NCBI GenBank assembly: GCA_910589655.1
Contig: CAJUTJ010000065.1
Location: 1-64,000, forward strand
DNA: 64,000 nucleotides
Source of the DNA: an uncultured Acetatifactor sp.
GTDB lineage: Bacteria; Bacillota; Clostridia; Lachnospirales; Lachnospiraceae
Direction of reading: 5' to 3'
The notes under the pieces were generated by a model. The model did not search any database and was not told the DNA's origin. It was given only the letters and a program-made list of their open reading frames with translations. This document shows, piece by piece, positions 17,516 through 26,800 of this stretch; positions within the stretch are counted from its first letter, which is position 1; each line of letters opens with the position of its first letter. The position numbers and the translations under genes are program-made.

Positions 17516-18706
17516 CTATAACTGCATCCTCATTCTGTTATTGTACGCGCATACAATGTCCTGAATCTTTTCCGTGGTAGCCAATGTGTTTGTTAGGGAT
17601 ACGTCATGGTTCATAAAGTCGATGAGGGAAGCGGTAAATTTGCTCATGTCGGCTTCGATAAAGTAGGGCCGGTGGTACAGCTCGGGGGGCAGGTAGGTTA
17701 GGTCGGTAGTGACGACCTTATCAAAATATCCCTGTTCGTAAGCCTTGTCAAAGGCCTGCAGTCCGTCGGTAAAGAGACCGAAGGTGCAGCAGATGAAGAC
17801 TCTGCGCGCATTCATACTCTTTAGTTGTTTTGCCGTATCCAGCATACTTCCGCCGGAGGAGATCATATCGTCGATTATAATGATATCCTTGCCGTCAATA
17901 TTGTCTCCCAGAAATTCGTGTGCAACAATAGGATTTCTGCCGTTTATTACAGTGGAATAGTCCCGCCGCTTATAGAACATTCCGGTATCCACGCCCAAAA
18001 CGGTGGCAAAATAGATGGCCCGGTCCAATGCGCCCTCGTCGGGACTGATGACAAGAAGATGCTCCTTGTCCACAATCAGATCGTCCTCGGAGTTCAGTAA
18101 AGCCTTGATAAACTGATAGGGAGGCGTGAAATTATCAAAACCGTTCAGAGGGATGGAATTCTGCACTCTGGGGTCATGGGCATCAAAGGTGATAAAATTG
18201 CTGATTCCCATATCCCGCAGCTCTTCCAATGCGTATGCACAATCCAAGGATTCCCTGCCGTTTCGCTTGTGCTGCCTGCCTTCATAGAGGAAGGGCATGA
18301 TTACATTGATGCGGCGGGCCTTGCCGTTACATGCGGAAATAACGCGTTTTAAGTCTTGATAATGGTCATCCGGAGACATGTGGTTTGTATATCCATTCAT
18401 CTCGTATGTGATGCTGTGATTGCAGACATCCACTAACAAAAACAGATCTTTGCCGCGGATGGATTCTCCGAAAACGGCCTTTGCCTCTCCGGTTCCGAAA
18501 CGCGGAGTGGAAAGGCTGACCAGATAATTATTTTCGATATATCCGTGAAAAGCGGGATCTTTTTTTACCCTTTCATTGTGAATACTCTTACGAAATTCAA
18601 CCATGTAGCTGTTGATTCTTTGTCCCATCTGCACTGCCGAAGGCAGAGCTACAATTTTCAAAGGAGCAACAGGCATAGCGTTTTCCAGTTCACGTAAATT
18701 AGGCAT
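17516..18706 (-). CDS. prs: Ribose-phosphate pyrophosphokinase (long clostridial form)
   Basis: 396 residues, about 80 longer than classical Prs. The enzyme makes PRPP from ribose-5-phosphate and ATP for nucleotide, His and Trp synthesis. The PRPP-binding loop is DDMISSGGSMLDTA (about 277-290); AHDPRVQNSIPLNGFDNF corresponds to the ATP/Mg region, and KRRDYSTVINGRNP to the catalytic flexible loop. The extra length is mainly an N-terminal extension (about 45 residues) and internal insertions. GGAGGG precedes the start, and a consensus promoter lies upstream on the same strand. It is the only long intact gene on the minus strand in the first 50 kb. Confidence 0.9.
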   Translation of the reverse strand: MPNLRELENAMPVAPLKIVALPSAVQMGQRINSYMVEFRKSIHNERVKKDPAFHGYIENNYLVSLSTPRFGTGEAKAVFGESIRGKDLFLLVDVCNHSITYEMNGYTNHMSPDDHYQDLKRVISACNGKARRINVIMPFLYEGRQHKRNGRESLDCAYALEELRDMGISNFITFDAHDPRVQNSIPLNGFDNFTPPYQFIKALLNSEDDLIVDKEHLLVISPDEGALDRAIYFATVLGVDTGMFYKRRDYSTVINGRNPIVAHEFLGDNIDGKDIIIIDDMISSGGSMLDTAKQLKSMNARRVFICCTFGLFTDGLQAFDKAYEQGYFDKVVTTDLTYLPPELYHRPYFIEADMSKFTASLIDFMNHDVSLTNTLATTEKIQDIVCAYNNRMRMQL

Positions 18707-18774
18707 AATAACCCTCCGAATGTAAAGTATATTAATGTAAAGTTTTAGGTTTATGGCTGAACTGCTACATTTAT

Positions 18775-18803
18775 TTTATAACATTATGCTAGTGACACGT
18801 CAA
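18775..18803 (-). promoter_or_regulatory. SigA-type promoter of prs
   Basis: On the minus strand TTGACG (18803-18798) and TATAAA (18780-18775) are 17 bp apart, with a start near 18768 and a leader of about 60 nt. Confidence 0.7.
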
Positions 18804-18840
18804 GAAATTTATGGTTAAATTATAGAGATAGCAAATATCT

Positions 18841-18910
18841 GATGTTGCTGTTCACTCCGTGATCAGTAACGGATGCACAGAAACCGCAAAACAGCGTTTG
18901 CGCATGTTTT
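18841..18910. repeat. Intergenic repeat RB, copy 1
   Basis: The 356-bp gap between prs and the DUF512 gene holds the prs promoter and this element. It begins gatgttgctgttcactcc and continues through atgcacagaaaccgcaaaac. It is about 80 percent identical to 57161-57228 and has similar hairpin potential. The remaining bases 18911-19050 show no gene. Confidence 0.7.
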
Positions 18911-19062
18911 GGGTGCAAAATAGTTTACTGCAGTTTCGTAGTTTTTCTGCTGCGGGAGGGAAAGGCTGAACAGAATGTGTATTTGACCATTGACTCGCAG
19001 CGGCGGATGGAGTTTAGAGTGTTTGGCCTTGTTCCCGTAGGGGAGGGGCCGGAGGGAAAGGC

Positions 19063-20415
19063 ATGGGCGTAAAAATGCAAAAGGGACATATCATTCAGGC
19101 TGTTCTTCCGGGAAGCATCGCGGAGGAACTGGAGCTGGAACCGGGGGATAAAATTATAGCCGTGAATAACACGGAAATTGAAGATATATTTGATTACCAA
19201 TATTTGATACAGGACACTTATATTGAAGTGCTGGCGGAAAAACCCGACGGGGAGCAGTGGCTGCTGGAAGTGGATAAGGAGGCTGACGAGGATCTTGGGA
19301 TTACTTTCGAAAACGGTCTGATGGATGAGTACCGCCATTGCCATAACAAGTGCGTATTCTGCTTTATTGACCAGATGCCTCCGGGAATGCGGGAAACCCT
19401 GTATTTTAAGGACGATGATTCCAGACTATCCTTCCTTCAGGGAAATTATGTGACCCTCACCAATATGTCGGATCATGATATCGACAGAATCTGCCGATAC
19501 CATCTTTCCCCCATCAATATTTCGTTTCATACCATGAATCCGGAGCTGCGCTGTAAGATGCTGAACAACCGCTTTGCGGGAGAGGCGCTGAAAAAGGTGG
19601 ACAGGCTCATGGAAGCGGGAATCCGCATGAACGGTCAGATTGTCCTGTGCAAGGGTCTCAATGACGGGGAGGAACTGGAGTATAGCATCGGAGCCATGAT
19701 GAAATATATTCCTCATCTGGAGAGCGTGTCCGTGGTGCCCGTGGGATTGTCGAAATATCGTGACGGATTGTACCCCTTGGAATCCTTTTCGAAAGAAGAT
19801 GCAAAGGAAGTCATTGCATTGATTGAAAGATATCAAAAGGAATGCTATGATAAATACGGCACTCACTTTGTACATGCCAGCGACGAGTGGTACATTCTGG
19901 CGGATATGGCAATGCCGGAGGAAGAAAGGTACGACGGCTATCTACAGTTGGAAAACGGCGTGGGTATGCTGAGGCTCCTTATAAATGAATTTACGGATGC
20001 CATGAACCGGCGCAGGGAAGCGGAAGGATTTCCCGACACCGCTCCCCGGGGGGAGATGTCCGTGGCTACGGGGCTGCTTGCCCATCCTTATATAAAAAAG
20101 ATGGCGGAGCAAATGGAAGAGGCGTATCCCAATATAAAAGTCCATGTGTATCCCATTGTGAATTATTTTTTCGGAGAGAAAATTACGGTGTCGGGACTAA
20201 TCACCGGGCAGGATCTTGTAGCACAGTTAAAGGGGAAGCCTCTGGGAGACAGATTGCTTTTGCCGGAAAATATTCTCAGGAGCGGCGAGGATGTGTTTTT
20301 GGATGACCTGAAAGTAGGGGATGTGGAAAAGGCTTTACAAGTGCGGATTAATATTGTAAAATCAAGCGGATATGATTTCGTGGATACAATATTGGATACG
20401 GAAGGGAATCCCTGA
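19063..20415 (+). CDS. DUF512 family protein with PDZ-like N-terminus and radical-SAM-type cysteine cluster
   Basis: 450 residues; ATG 19063 lies six bases after GGAGGG. Residues about 5-60 are PDZ-like (GHIIQAVLPGSIAEELELEP, GDKIIAVNNTEIEDI). CHNKCVFCFIDQMP (about 91-104) has the CxxxCxxC spacing of radical-SAM iron-sulfur sites, followed by GNYVTLTNM and a DUF512 C-terminal half. Proteins of this family sit next to der in many Clostridia, as here (52-bp gap). Substrate and reaction are unknown; the family label is more certain than the chemistry. Confidence 0.88.
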   Translation: MGVKMQKGHIIQAVLPGSIAEELELEPGDKIIAVNNTEIEDIFDYQYLIQDTYIEVLAEKPDGEQWLLEVDKEADEDLGITFENGLMDEYRHCHNKCVFCFIDQMPPGMRETLYFKDDDSRLSFLQGNYVTLTNMSDHDIDRICRYHLSPINISFHTMNPELRCKMLNNRFAGEALKKVDRLMEAGIRMNGQIVLCKGLNDGEELEYSIGAMMKYIPHLESVSVVPVGLSKYRDGLYPLESFSKEDAKEVIALIERYQKECYDKYGTHFVHASDEWYILADMAMPEEERYDGYLQLENGVGMLRLLINEFTDAMNRRREAEGFPDTAPRGEMSVATGLLAHPYIKKMAEQMEEAYPNIKVHVYPIVNYFFGEKITVSGLITGQDLVAQLKGKPLGDRLLLPENILRSGEDVFLDDLKVGDVEKALQVRINIVKSSGYDFVDTILDTEGNP

Positions 20416-20467
20416 CACTTTCAAATTAGATTGGCACGTGCGCTGAAGCGTACAGGGAGGTATAGGA

Positions 20468-21808
20468 ATGGCAGAGAAAAAAGGCAAGCCCATTGTGGCG
20501 GTGGTGGGGAGACCCAATGTGGGGAAATCCACCTTGTTTAACGCCCTTGCAGGGCAGAATATATCAATTGTAAAAGACACTCCCGGCATTACCAGAGACC
20601 GGATCTATGCAGATGTGACATGGCTGGACAAAGCGTTCACTTTAATTGATACGGGGGGCATTGAGCCGGAGAGCAAGGATATTATTTTATCCCAGATGCG
20701 CGCTCAGGCGGAGATTGCCATAGAGACGGCGGATGTTATCATTTTCTTGGTGGACGTGAAGCAGGGATTGGTGGATGCGGATTCCAAGGTGGCCGATATG
20801 CTGCGCCGCTCCCGCAAGCCGGTGGTGCTGGTGGTCAATAAGGTGGACAGCTTTGACAAATATATGTCTGATGTCTATGAGTTTTACAATCTGGGAATCG
20901 GGGAGCCCTATCCCGTTTCTGCAGCGAATAAAATGGGTTTGGGAGATATGCTGGATCAAGTGGCTTCGTATTTCAAGGATGGAGATACCGAAGAGGAAGA
21001 GGATGACCGTCCCAGAGTAGCCATCGTGGGCAAGCCCAATGTAGGGAAATCTTCCCTGATCAATAAACTGCTGGGGGAGAACCGTCTGATTGTGTCGGAC
21101 ATTGCGGGAACCACCAGAGATGCGGTGGATACGGAGATTACCTACAATGGGAAGGAATATGTGTTTATCGATACGGCGGGACTCCGCCGCAAGAATAAGG
21201 TAAAAGAGGAACTGGAACGGTTCATGATCATCCGCACGGTCAGCGCAGTGGAGCGGGCGGAGGTAGTGGTGCTGGTCATCGATGCGGTGGAGGGCGTCAC
21301 GGAACAGGATGCCAAAATCGCGGGAATCGCTCATGACAGGGGGAAGGCTGTCATTATCGCCGTGAACAAGTGGGATGCGGTGGAGAAGGACGATAAGACT
21401 ATTTACCGTTTTACCGAGAAGGTGAGAAATACGCTTTCTTATATGCCTTACGCGGAAATTTTGTTTGTATCGGCACAGACGGGACAGCGTCTGCCGAAGC
21501 TTTTTGAAACCATTGATATGGTCAGCGAGAATCATGCCATGCGGGTGGCCACGGGAATATTGAACGAGATTATGGCGGAGGCGGTGATGATGCAGCAGCC
21601 TCCTGCGGATAAGGGAAAACGTCTCAAGCTGTATTATATCACGCAGGTTTCCGTAAAGCCTCCTACCTTTGTCATTTTTGTCAATGATAAGGAACTGATG
21701 CATTTTTCATACACAAGATATATGGAGAACCAGATCAGGGAAACCTTTGGATTCAGGGGCACCCCTCTCCGGTTTATTATCAGGGAACGAAAGGAAAAGG
21801 AACAGTGA
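20468..21808 (+). CDS. der: Ribosome-associated double GTPase Der (EngA)
   Basis: 446 residues with two tandem GTPase domains: GRPNVGKSTLFNAL (about 14), DTGGIE and NKVDSF, then GKPNVGKSSLINKL (about 188), DTAGLRRKNK and NKWDAVEK. A KH-like C-terminal domain follows (about 355-440). Der is needed for 50S assembly. Its upstream gap contains a decayed sequence (20420-20458) resembling the RD repeat module. The stop overlaps the plsY start by one base (TGATG), so the two are translationally linked. Confidence 0.97.
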   Translation: MAEKKGKPIVAVVGRPNVGKSTLFNALAGQNISIVKDTPGITRDRIYADVTWLDKAFTLIDTGGIEPESKDIILSQMRAQAEIAIETADVIIFLVDVKQGLVDADSKVADMLRRSRKPVVLVVNKVDSFDKYMSDVYEFYNLGIGEPYPVSAANKMGLGDMLDQVASYFKDGDTEEEEDDRPRVAIVGKPNVGKSSLINKLLGENRLIVSDIAGTTRDAVDTEITYNGKEYVFIDTAGLRRKNKVKEELERFMIIRTVSAVERAEVVVLVIDAVEGVTEQDAKIAGIAHDRGKAVIIAVNKWDAVEKDDKTIYRFTEKVRNTLSYMPYAEILFVSAQTGQRLPKLFETIDMVSENHAMRVATGILNEIMAEAVMMQQPPADKGKRLKLYYITQVSVKPPTFVIFVNDKELMHFSYTRYMENQIRETFGFRGTPLRFIIRERKEKEQ

Positions 21809-22482
21809 TGGAAAGAGTCATTTGTTTGATCATCGGTTATGTCTTCGGACTGTTTCAGACGGCATATTTTTACGGGAAAATGCATGGCATTGATATCCGG
21901 CAGCACGGAAGCGGCAATGCGGGAACCACAAACACACTGCGGGTTCTGGGCACCAAAGCGGGGCTGATTGTTCTTGCGGGCGACTGTCTGAAGTGTATGG
22001 CGGCGATCTGGGTGGTAAAGCTTCTTTTCGGCGCTTCCCATCCCGAAATTGTCTATCTGCTTAAGTTATATGCGGCGGCGGGGGCAATTTTAGGGCATAA
22101 TTACCCGTTTTATCTGGGATTTAAGGGCGGAAAGGGTATTGCCGCCACAGCAGGATTGATACTGGCCTTTCACCCATACTTTATTGTGATGGGTGTGGCG
22201 GTGTTTTTCGGGATCTTTTTTACCACTCACTATGTGTCGCTGGGATCTCTTTTGGTGTATGTGGGGCTGATGATTGAAATGGTAGTCTGCGGGCAGATGG
22301 GGCTGTTTGCAGGCATGTCCCGGATACAGCTTTACGAAATGTACGGAATTACAGCTTTTCTGGCAATTATGGCATACTGGAAGCACCGGGAAAATATTGT
22401 ACGTCTGCTTCACGGCAATGAGAGAAAGACTTACCTGACGAAGAAGAATAAAGTGAATGCGGAGGAAGAGACAAAGAGTTGA
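21808..22482 (+). CDS. plsY: Glycerol-3-phosphate acyltransferase PlsY
   Basis: 224 residues from ATG 21808 (GTG 21805 is possible). PlsY moves an acyl group from acyl-phosphate to glycerol-3-phosphate, the first step of phospholipid synthesis. Family motifs are GSGNAGTTNTLRVLG (about 35-49), LGHNYPFYLGFKGGKGIA (about 94-111) and WKHRENIVRL near the end, among five or six membrane helices. The C-terminal tail after the last helix is charged. It precedes gpsA, which provides its substrate. Confidence 0.95.
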   Translation: MERVICLIIGYVFGLFQTAYFYGKMHGIDIRQHGSGNAGTTNTLRVLGTKAGLIVLAGDCLKCMAAIWVVKLLFGASHPEIVYLLKLYAAAGAILGHNYPFYLGFKGGKGIAATAGLILAFHPYFIVMGVAVFFGIFFTTHYVSLGSLLVYVGLMIEMVVCGQMGLFAGMSRIQLYEMYGITAFLAIMAYWKHRENIVRLLHGNERKTYLTKKNKVNAEEETKS

Positions 22483-22753
22483 GCTTCACGGATGGTATGT
22501 GCGGCCAGATATAAGCGCCGGAAACGGGAACCGATAGATCTACTGCCCGCAGCGGGAGACTGACTTTTGCGGCATGTTCCAAAGGCTGTGAGGGCACGGC
22601 GTACCACGGCATGAAAGCCGATTGTTTTCGCGATCGCCGTCCGGAGCAGTCTCGGGTTTTCGTGCAGGGGAGCACGAAAGGCCTTGCGGTTTCCGCAGGC
22701 GGGCTTCAGGCTTTTTATAGTAAATTGGCGCATAAGCGCGGAAAAGAGGGAAT
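22483..22753 (+). other. Hairpin-rich plsY-gpsA gap
   Basis: 271 bp without a convincing gene. It can form TTTCGTGC/GCACGAAA (22658-22665 with 22672-22679), TGCGG/CCGCA with flanking GCC/GGC (22681-22700), and a longer pairing GAGACTG (about 22554-22560) with CAGTCTC (22647-22653). No T-run terminator is obvious. It may be a structured leader or a decayed repeat. Confidence 0.35.
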
Positions 22754-23764
22754 ATGGCGAAAATATCAATTTTGGGCGGGGGAAGCTGGGGCATCGCCCT
22801 TGCTGTGTTATTAAATAAGAACGGACATGAGATTACGGTCTGGTCGGTATTGGAAAACGAAATAAAGATGCTTCAGGAAATGCATGAGCATAAAATGCTT
22901 CCCGGTGTGAAACTCTCGGAGGATATGATTTTCACCGCGGACGATAAAGAGGCGGTGGAGGGCAAGGATCTGCTTATAATGGCAGTGGCCAGCGCTTACA
23001 CCCGTCAGACGGCTCATCGTATCGGCAGTTTGACGGCAGAAGGGCAGAAAATCTTAAATGTGGCCAAGGGAATAGAAGAGCATACCCTTATGACTCTGTC
23101 TGAGATCATCGAACAGGAGATTCCACAGGCCGATGTGGCGGTAATGTCAGGGCCTTCCCACGCGGAGGAGGTAGGACGCGGCATTCCCACCTCTATAGTA
23201 GTAGGCGCAAAATCCAAAGCCACCGCAGAATATATCCAGAATCTGTTTATGAACGAGGTATTCCGTGTCTATATCAGCCCCGATGTGCTGGGAATAGAGC
23301 TGGGCGGTTCCTTGAAGAATGTAGTGGCTCTGGCGGCAGGCATAGCGGACGGTCTGGGGTACGGAGACAACACGAAAGCGGCGCTGATTACCAGAGGTAT
23401 CACGGAGATTGCACGGCTGGGTACGGCCATGGGGGGGAAGTTCGAAACATTCTGCGGCCTGACAGGAATCGGGGATTTGATCGTAACCTGTGCCAGTATG
23501 CATTCCAGAAACCGCAGGGCGGGTATCCTTATCGGTCAGGGTAAGTCCTACGAGGAGGCTATGGCAGAGGTGCAGATGGTGGTGGAAGGCGTATATTCCG
23601 CCAAAGCGGCCATGGAATTAGCCGGAAAGTACGAGATTCAAATGCCCATCATAGAGCAGGTAAACAAGGTGCTTTTTGAGGGAAAGAATGCGGCTCAGGC
23701 AGTGAAAGAATTAATGCTTCGGGATAAGAAGGAAGAGATTACGGACATTCCTTGGGAAAAATAA
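22754..23764 (+). CDS. gpsA: NAD(P)H-dependent glycerol-3-phosphate dehydrogenase
   Basis: 336 residues, usual length. It reduces dihydroxyacetone phosphate to sn-glycerol-3-phosphate for phospholipids. The dinucleotide-binding motif is ILGGGSWGIALA (residues 6-17). The catalytic region includes LGGSLKNVVALAAGIADGLG (about 178-197) with the conserved Lys, and GDLIVTCASMHSRNRRAG. AGAGGG precedes ATG 22754. Confidence 0.97.
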   Translation: MAKISILGGGSWGIALAVLLNKNGHEITVWSVLENEIKMLQEMHEHKMLPGVKLSEDMIFTADDKEAVEGKDLLIMAVASAYTRQTAHRIGSLTAEGQKILNVAKGIEEHTLMTLSEIIEQEIPQADVAVMSGPSHAEEVGRGIPTSIVVGAKSKATAEYIQNLFMNEVFRVYISPDVLGIELGGSLKNVVALAAGIADGLGYGDNTKAALITRGITEIARLGTAMGGKFETFCGLTGIGDLIVTCASMHSRNRRAGILIGQGKSYEEAMAEVQMVVEGVYSAKAAMELAGKYEIQMPIIEQVNKVLFEGKNAAQAVKELMLRDKKEEITDIPWEK

Positions 23765-23827
23765 TATAAAAGTCCGGCAAGGGATGATATGGGGATGTTT
23801 ACTGCAAAAACGGAGGAGATACCGTCA

Positions 23828-25132
23828 ATGAGAATGTATGACATCATTATGAAAAAAAGAAACGGCGGGGAACTGTCCAGGGAAGAGATAGATTTTTTTA
23901 TAGAAGGTTATACAAAGGGAGAAATTCCCGACTATCAGGTGTCGGCGCTGATGATGGCAATTTATTTCAGGAAGATGACGGAGAACGAGACGCTGGCTCT
24001 GACCATGGCCATGGCAGGAAGCGGGGATATGCTGGATCTCTCCTCCATCGGCGGTATTAAGGTGGATAAACACAGTACCGGAGGGGTGGGAGACAAGACT
24101 TCTCTGGCTCTGACCCCCATGGCAGCCGCCTGCGGTATACCCGTGGCAAAGATGAGCGGCCGGGGGCTGGGGCATACCGGGGGCACCATTGATAAGCTGG
24201 AGAGCTTTTCCGGCTTTACCACGGCGCTGACCACGGAACGGTTCATCGAAAACGTCAATCGTATCGGTATTGCCATTATGGGCCAGACGGCGGATTTGGC
24301 GCCTGCGGATAAGAAATTATATGCCCTTCGGGACGTGACGGCCACCGTGGACAATATGTCCCTTATCGCCAGCTCCATCATGAGTAAGAAGCTGGCGGCC
24401 GGAGCGGATGCCATTGTGCTGGACGTGAAGACGGGCAGCGGCGCTTTTATGAAGGAGGAGAAGGATGCCAAAGCCTTGGCGGAGGAGATGGTGAAGCTGG
24501 GCAAAAATGCAGGACGGAAAACCATTGCGGTGCTTTCGGATATGGATCAGCCCCTTGGCTATGCGGTAGGCAATGCGTTGGAAGTGAAGGAAGCCATCGA
24601 AACATTAAAGGGACACGGCCCCAAAGATTTTACGGAGCTGTGTATGACTTTGGGAAGCCAGATGCTGATTGCCGGCGGAAAAGCGTCGGACACGGATGAG
24701 GCATTGGAGAAACTGCAAAGAGTGATAGAGGACGGAAGCGCGCTTCGGAAGCTTGCGGATTTTGTGGAAGCACAGGGCGGGAACCCGGAGGCGGTGTATC
24801 ACACGGAGCTTTTGCCCAAAGCGTCTCTGATTCATGAAGTGAAGTCGCCTGCGGAAGGATATATCGGCCATATCGCCTGTGACGAGGTGGGAGTCTGCTC
24901 TCTGATTTTGGGAGGCGGCAGAGAGACGAAGGAGAGTGAAATTGATCTGTCCGTGGGAATTGTGCTGCAAAAAAAGGTAGGAGACGCCGTGAAAGAGGGG
25001 GACACTCTGGCGGTGATCCATGCCAACAGCAGCGAGAAGCTGGCGGAAGCGGAAAAGCGGTATCTGGCGGCATGCACTTTCATTTCCACGGAACCGGCAA
25101 AAACACCTTTTATCAAAGAAATTATAGTATAG
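23828..25132 (+). CDS. pdp: Pyrimidine-nucleoside phosphorylase
   Basis: 434 residues from ATG 23828, nine bases after GGAGGAG (23812-23818); the first residues MRMYDIIMKKRNGG match the family start, so the in-frame ATG at 23789 is less likely. It phosphorolyses uridine, thymidine and deoxyuridine. Motifs are DKHSTGGVGDKTSL, KMSGRGLGHTGGTIDKLESF (phosphate and base binding) and DVKTGSGAFMK. The C-terminal alpha/beta domain (about 340-434) is complete. It follows gpsA closely but is functionally separate, a salvage enzyme. Confidence 0.95.
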   Translation: MRMYDIIMKKRNGGELSREEIDFFIEGYTKGEIPDYQVSALMMAIYFRKMTENETLALTMAMAGSGDMLDLSSIGGIKVDKHSTGGVGDKTSLALTPMAAACGIPVAKMSGRGLGHTGGTIDKLESFSGFTTALTTERFIENVNRIGIAIMGQTADLAPADKKLYALRDVTATVDNMSLIASSIMSKKLAAGADAIVLDVKTGSGAFMKEEKDAKALAEEMVKLGKNAGRKTIAVLSDMDQPLGYAVGNALEVKEAIETLKGHGPKDFTELCMTLGSQMLIAGGKASDTDEALEKLQRVIEDGSALRKLADFVEAQGGNPEAVYHTELLPKASLIHEVKSPAEGYIGHIACDEVGVCSLILGGGRETKESEIDLSVGIVLQKKVGDAVKEGDTLAVIHANSSEKLAEAEKRYLAACTFISTEPAKTPFIKEIIV

Positions 25133-25140
25133 TTTCGGGA

Positions 25141-25160
25141 TTCCCATAATATAATGGGAA
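25141..25160 (+). promoter_or_regulatory. Hairpin covering the yqfC ribosome binding site
   Basis: TTCCCAT (25141-25147) pairs perfectly with ATGGGAA (25154-25160) around a 6-nt loop, ending one base before the ATG at 25162. The only plausible ribosome binding sequence, GGGAA, lies in the 3' arm and would be masked when the stem forms. Confidence 0.45.
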
Positions 25161-25161
25161 C

Positions 25162-25452
25162 ATGAAAAACAATCATAGAACAAAAAGCATTCAACCGAAA
25201 AAAGAAATGATATTGGATTCCCTGAAGCTTCCAAAGGATATCTGCATGGGTGCCCTTAAAGTTACCATGACCGGAAACAGGGAGGCATGGATTGAGAATT
25301 ATCGCGGTATTCTGGAATATACGGAGCAAATGATACTTCTTCAGGGAAAAACCTGTCAGGCCTGCTTTGAGGGGACAGGACTTTCCATTGACTATTATAC
25401 GAATGAGGATATGAAGATCAGCGGGTGCATCTGCTGCGTCCGGTATCTTTAA
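25162..25452 (+). CDS. yqfC: YabP/YqfC family sporulation protein
   Basis: 96 residues. The beta-rich core (ITLKVTMTGNREAWIEN-like segment near 31-47, YRGILEYTEQMILLQ, then GLSIDYYTNEDMKISGCI) is the YabP/YqfC domain. In Bacillus yqfC is a SigE-controlled mother-cell gene immediately before yqfD, as here (58-bp gap). Exact function is unknown. Its presence suggests that this organism or a recent ancestor sporulates. Confidence 0.88.
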   Translation: MKNNHRTKSIQPKKEMILDSLKLPKDICMGALKVTMTGNREAWIENYRGILEYTEQMILLQGKTCQACFEGTGLSIDYYTNEDMKISGCICCVRYL

Positions 25453-25510
25453 AATTTCGTCAGACAGGTCAGCGCCGCCGGATGGGCGTGTATGGAAGTG
25501 AGGGAATGCC

Positions 25511-26800
25511 ATGATAGAATTCTTAAAGTATGTTCGGGGATATCTCAGAATACGAGTATGGGGATTTTCGCCGGAGCGTTTTATGAATCTCTGCAGCAAC
25601 AAGGATATCCTTCTGTGGGATATTGTGCGGGACGGAGAAGTCTATTACATGAATATTACCTTAAAGGGATTTTTCAAACTTCGTCCGATTGCGAAAAAGA
25701 CAGGAATCAGGGTGGCCGTATTGCAGCGATATGGACTGCCTTTTTTTCTGCCCAAGCTTCTGAAGCGCAAGGTATTTCTGGCGGGGCTGCTTTTGACGGT
25801 GGCTTTCTGGATCTGGTCGTCCACGCATATCTGGGATATAGAATTGGAAGGCAATTATCAGATTACACAGGATGTGTTTAACCGTTTTCTGAAAGACAAT
25901 CAGGTGTCGGAGGGGATGCGGAAGGAGCTTCTGGACATAGAAGAGCTGGAAAAAGAAATCCGCAGGCAGTTCCCGCAGGTGACATGGGCGTCCGCCAAGC
26001 TGGACGGAACGAAACTGCGGATCTCCATCAAAGAAAACGATGCTCCTATTCTCACCGATGTGGAGGAGAAAACGCCGGGGAGGGATCTGGTATCCCAATA
26101 TCAGGGAACGGTGGTGTCTATTATGGTGCGCAGCGGTGTTCCCGTGGTGGCTCCGGGGGATGTGGTTGAATTCGGATCCGTGCTTGTGGAAGGAAAGGTG
26201 CCGGTATATAATGACGACAGTACTCTCAGGGAGTATATTTATGTGGATGCGGACGCGGATGTGATTCTGGAGCACACCCAGAGCTTTTCCGATACTCTGC
26301 CGTTTGATTACATAAAAAAAGAGTATACGGGCCGGGAAGAGAAACGATATTATCTGCGGCTGGGGGAAAAGGAGTGGAAGATGCCAGAGGATAGGCCGTT
26401 TCTTGTCTATGACAGCCTGATCAGGGAGAGCCGTTCCCTGTTATTTCAAAAGCTGTCCATCCCCTTTTATACGGGGAGCTATACCCATAGGGAATATCAA
26501 AATGTAGAGTATGTATATACCTTGGATGAAGCGAAAATAATATTAATTCAAAAAATATCCGATTATATTGAAAGTTTAGAGGAAAAAGGGGTACAAATTA
26601 TTGAAAAAGATGTTAAAATAGATACAAATATAGATTCATGGGTGGTAACAGGAGAATTTCTGGTTCAGGAACCGGTCGGAGTAAGCATAGAAATCGGGGA
26701 AGCGGTGCCCCCGGGAGAAACCGGACAGCCGGAACCGGGAGAAGCCGATGAGCCGTTGGAAGAGGAATCCGACCCGTCGGAAGCGGAGGAATCCGACTAG
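25511..26800 (+). CDS. yqfD: Sporulation protein YqfD
   Basis: 429 residues. An N-terminal cytoplasmic region of about 85 residues (MIEFLKYVRGYLRIRVWGFSPERF) is followed by one membrane helix (VFLAGLLLTVAFWIWSS, about 90-107). A large outer domain follows, including QYQGTVVSIMVRSGVPVVAPGDVV. The last 35 residues are an acidic Pro/Glu/Ser tail built from a DNA tandem repeat (26762-26857) that also contains the stop codon. In Bacillus YqfD is a mother-cell sporulation protein encoded with yqfC and phoH. Confidence 0.92.
   Translation: MIEFLKYVRGYLRIRVWGFSPERFMNLCSNKDILLWDIVRDGEVYYMNITLKGFFKLRPIAKKTGIRVAVLQRYGLPFFLPKLLKRKVFLAGLLLTVAFWIWSSTHIWDIELEGNYQITQDVFNRFLKDNQVSEGMRKELLDIEELEKEIRRQFPQVTWASAKLDGTKLRISIKENDAPILTDVEEKTPGRDLVSQYQGTVVSIMVRSGVPVVAPGDVVEFGSVLVEGKVPVYNDDSTLREYIYVDADADVILEHTQSFSDTLPFDYIKKEYTGREEKRYYLRLGEKEWKMPEDRPFLVYDSLIRESRSLLFQKLSIPFYTGSYTHREYQNVEYVYTLDEAKIILIQKISDYIESLEEKGVQIIEKDVKIDTNIDSWVVTGEFLVQEPVGVSIEIGEAVPPGETGQPEPGEADEPLEEESDPSEAEESD

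Noticed and set aside
22611..22814. 67-codon plus-strand frame overlapping the start of gpsA
   Set aside because: It overlaps gpsA in another frame, has no ribosome binding site and follows the hairpins of the gap.
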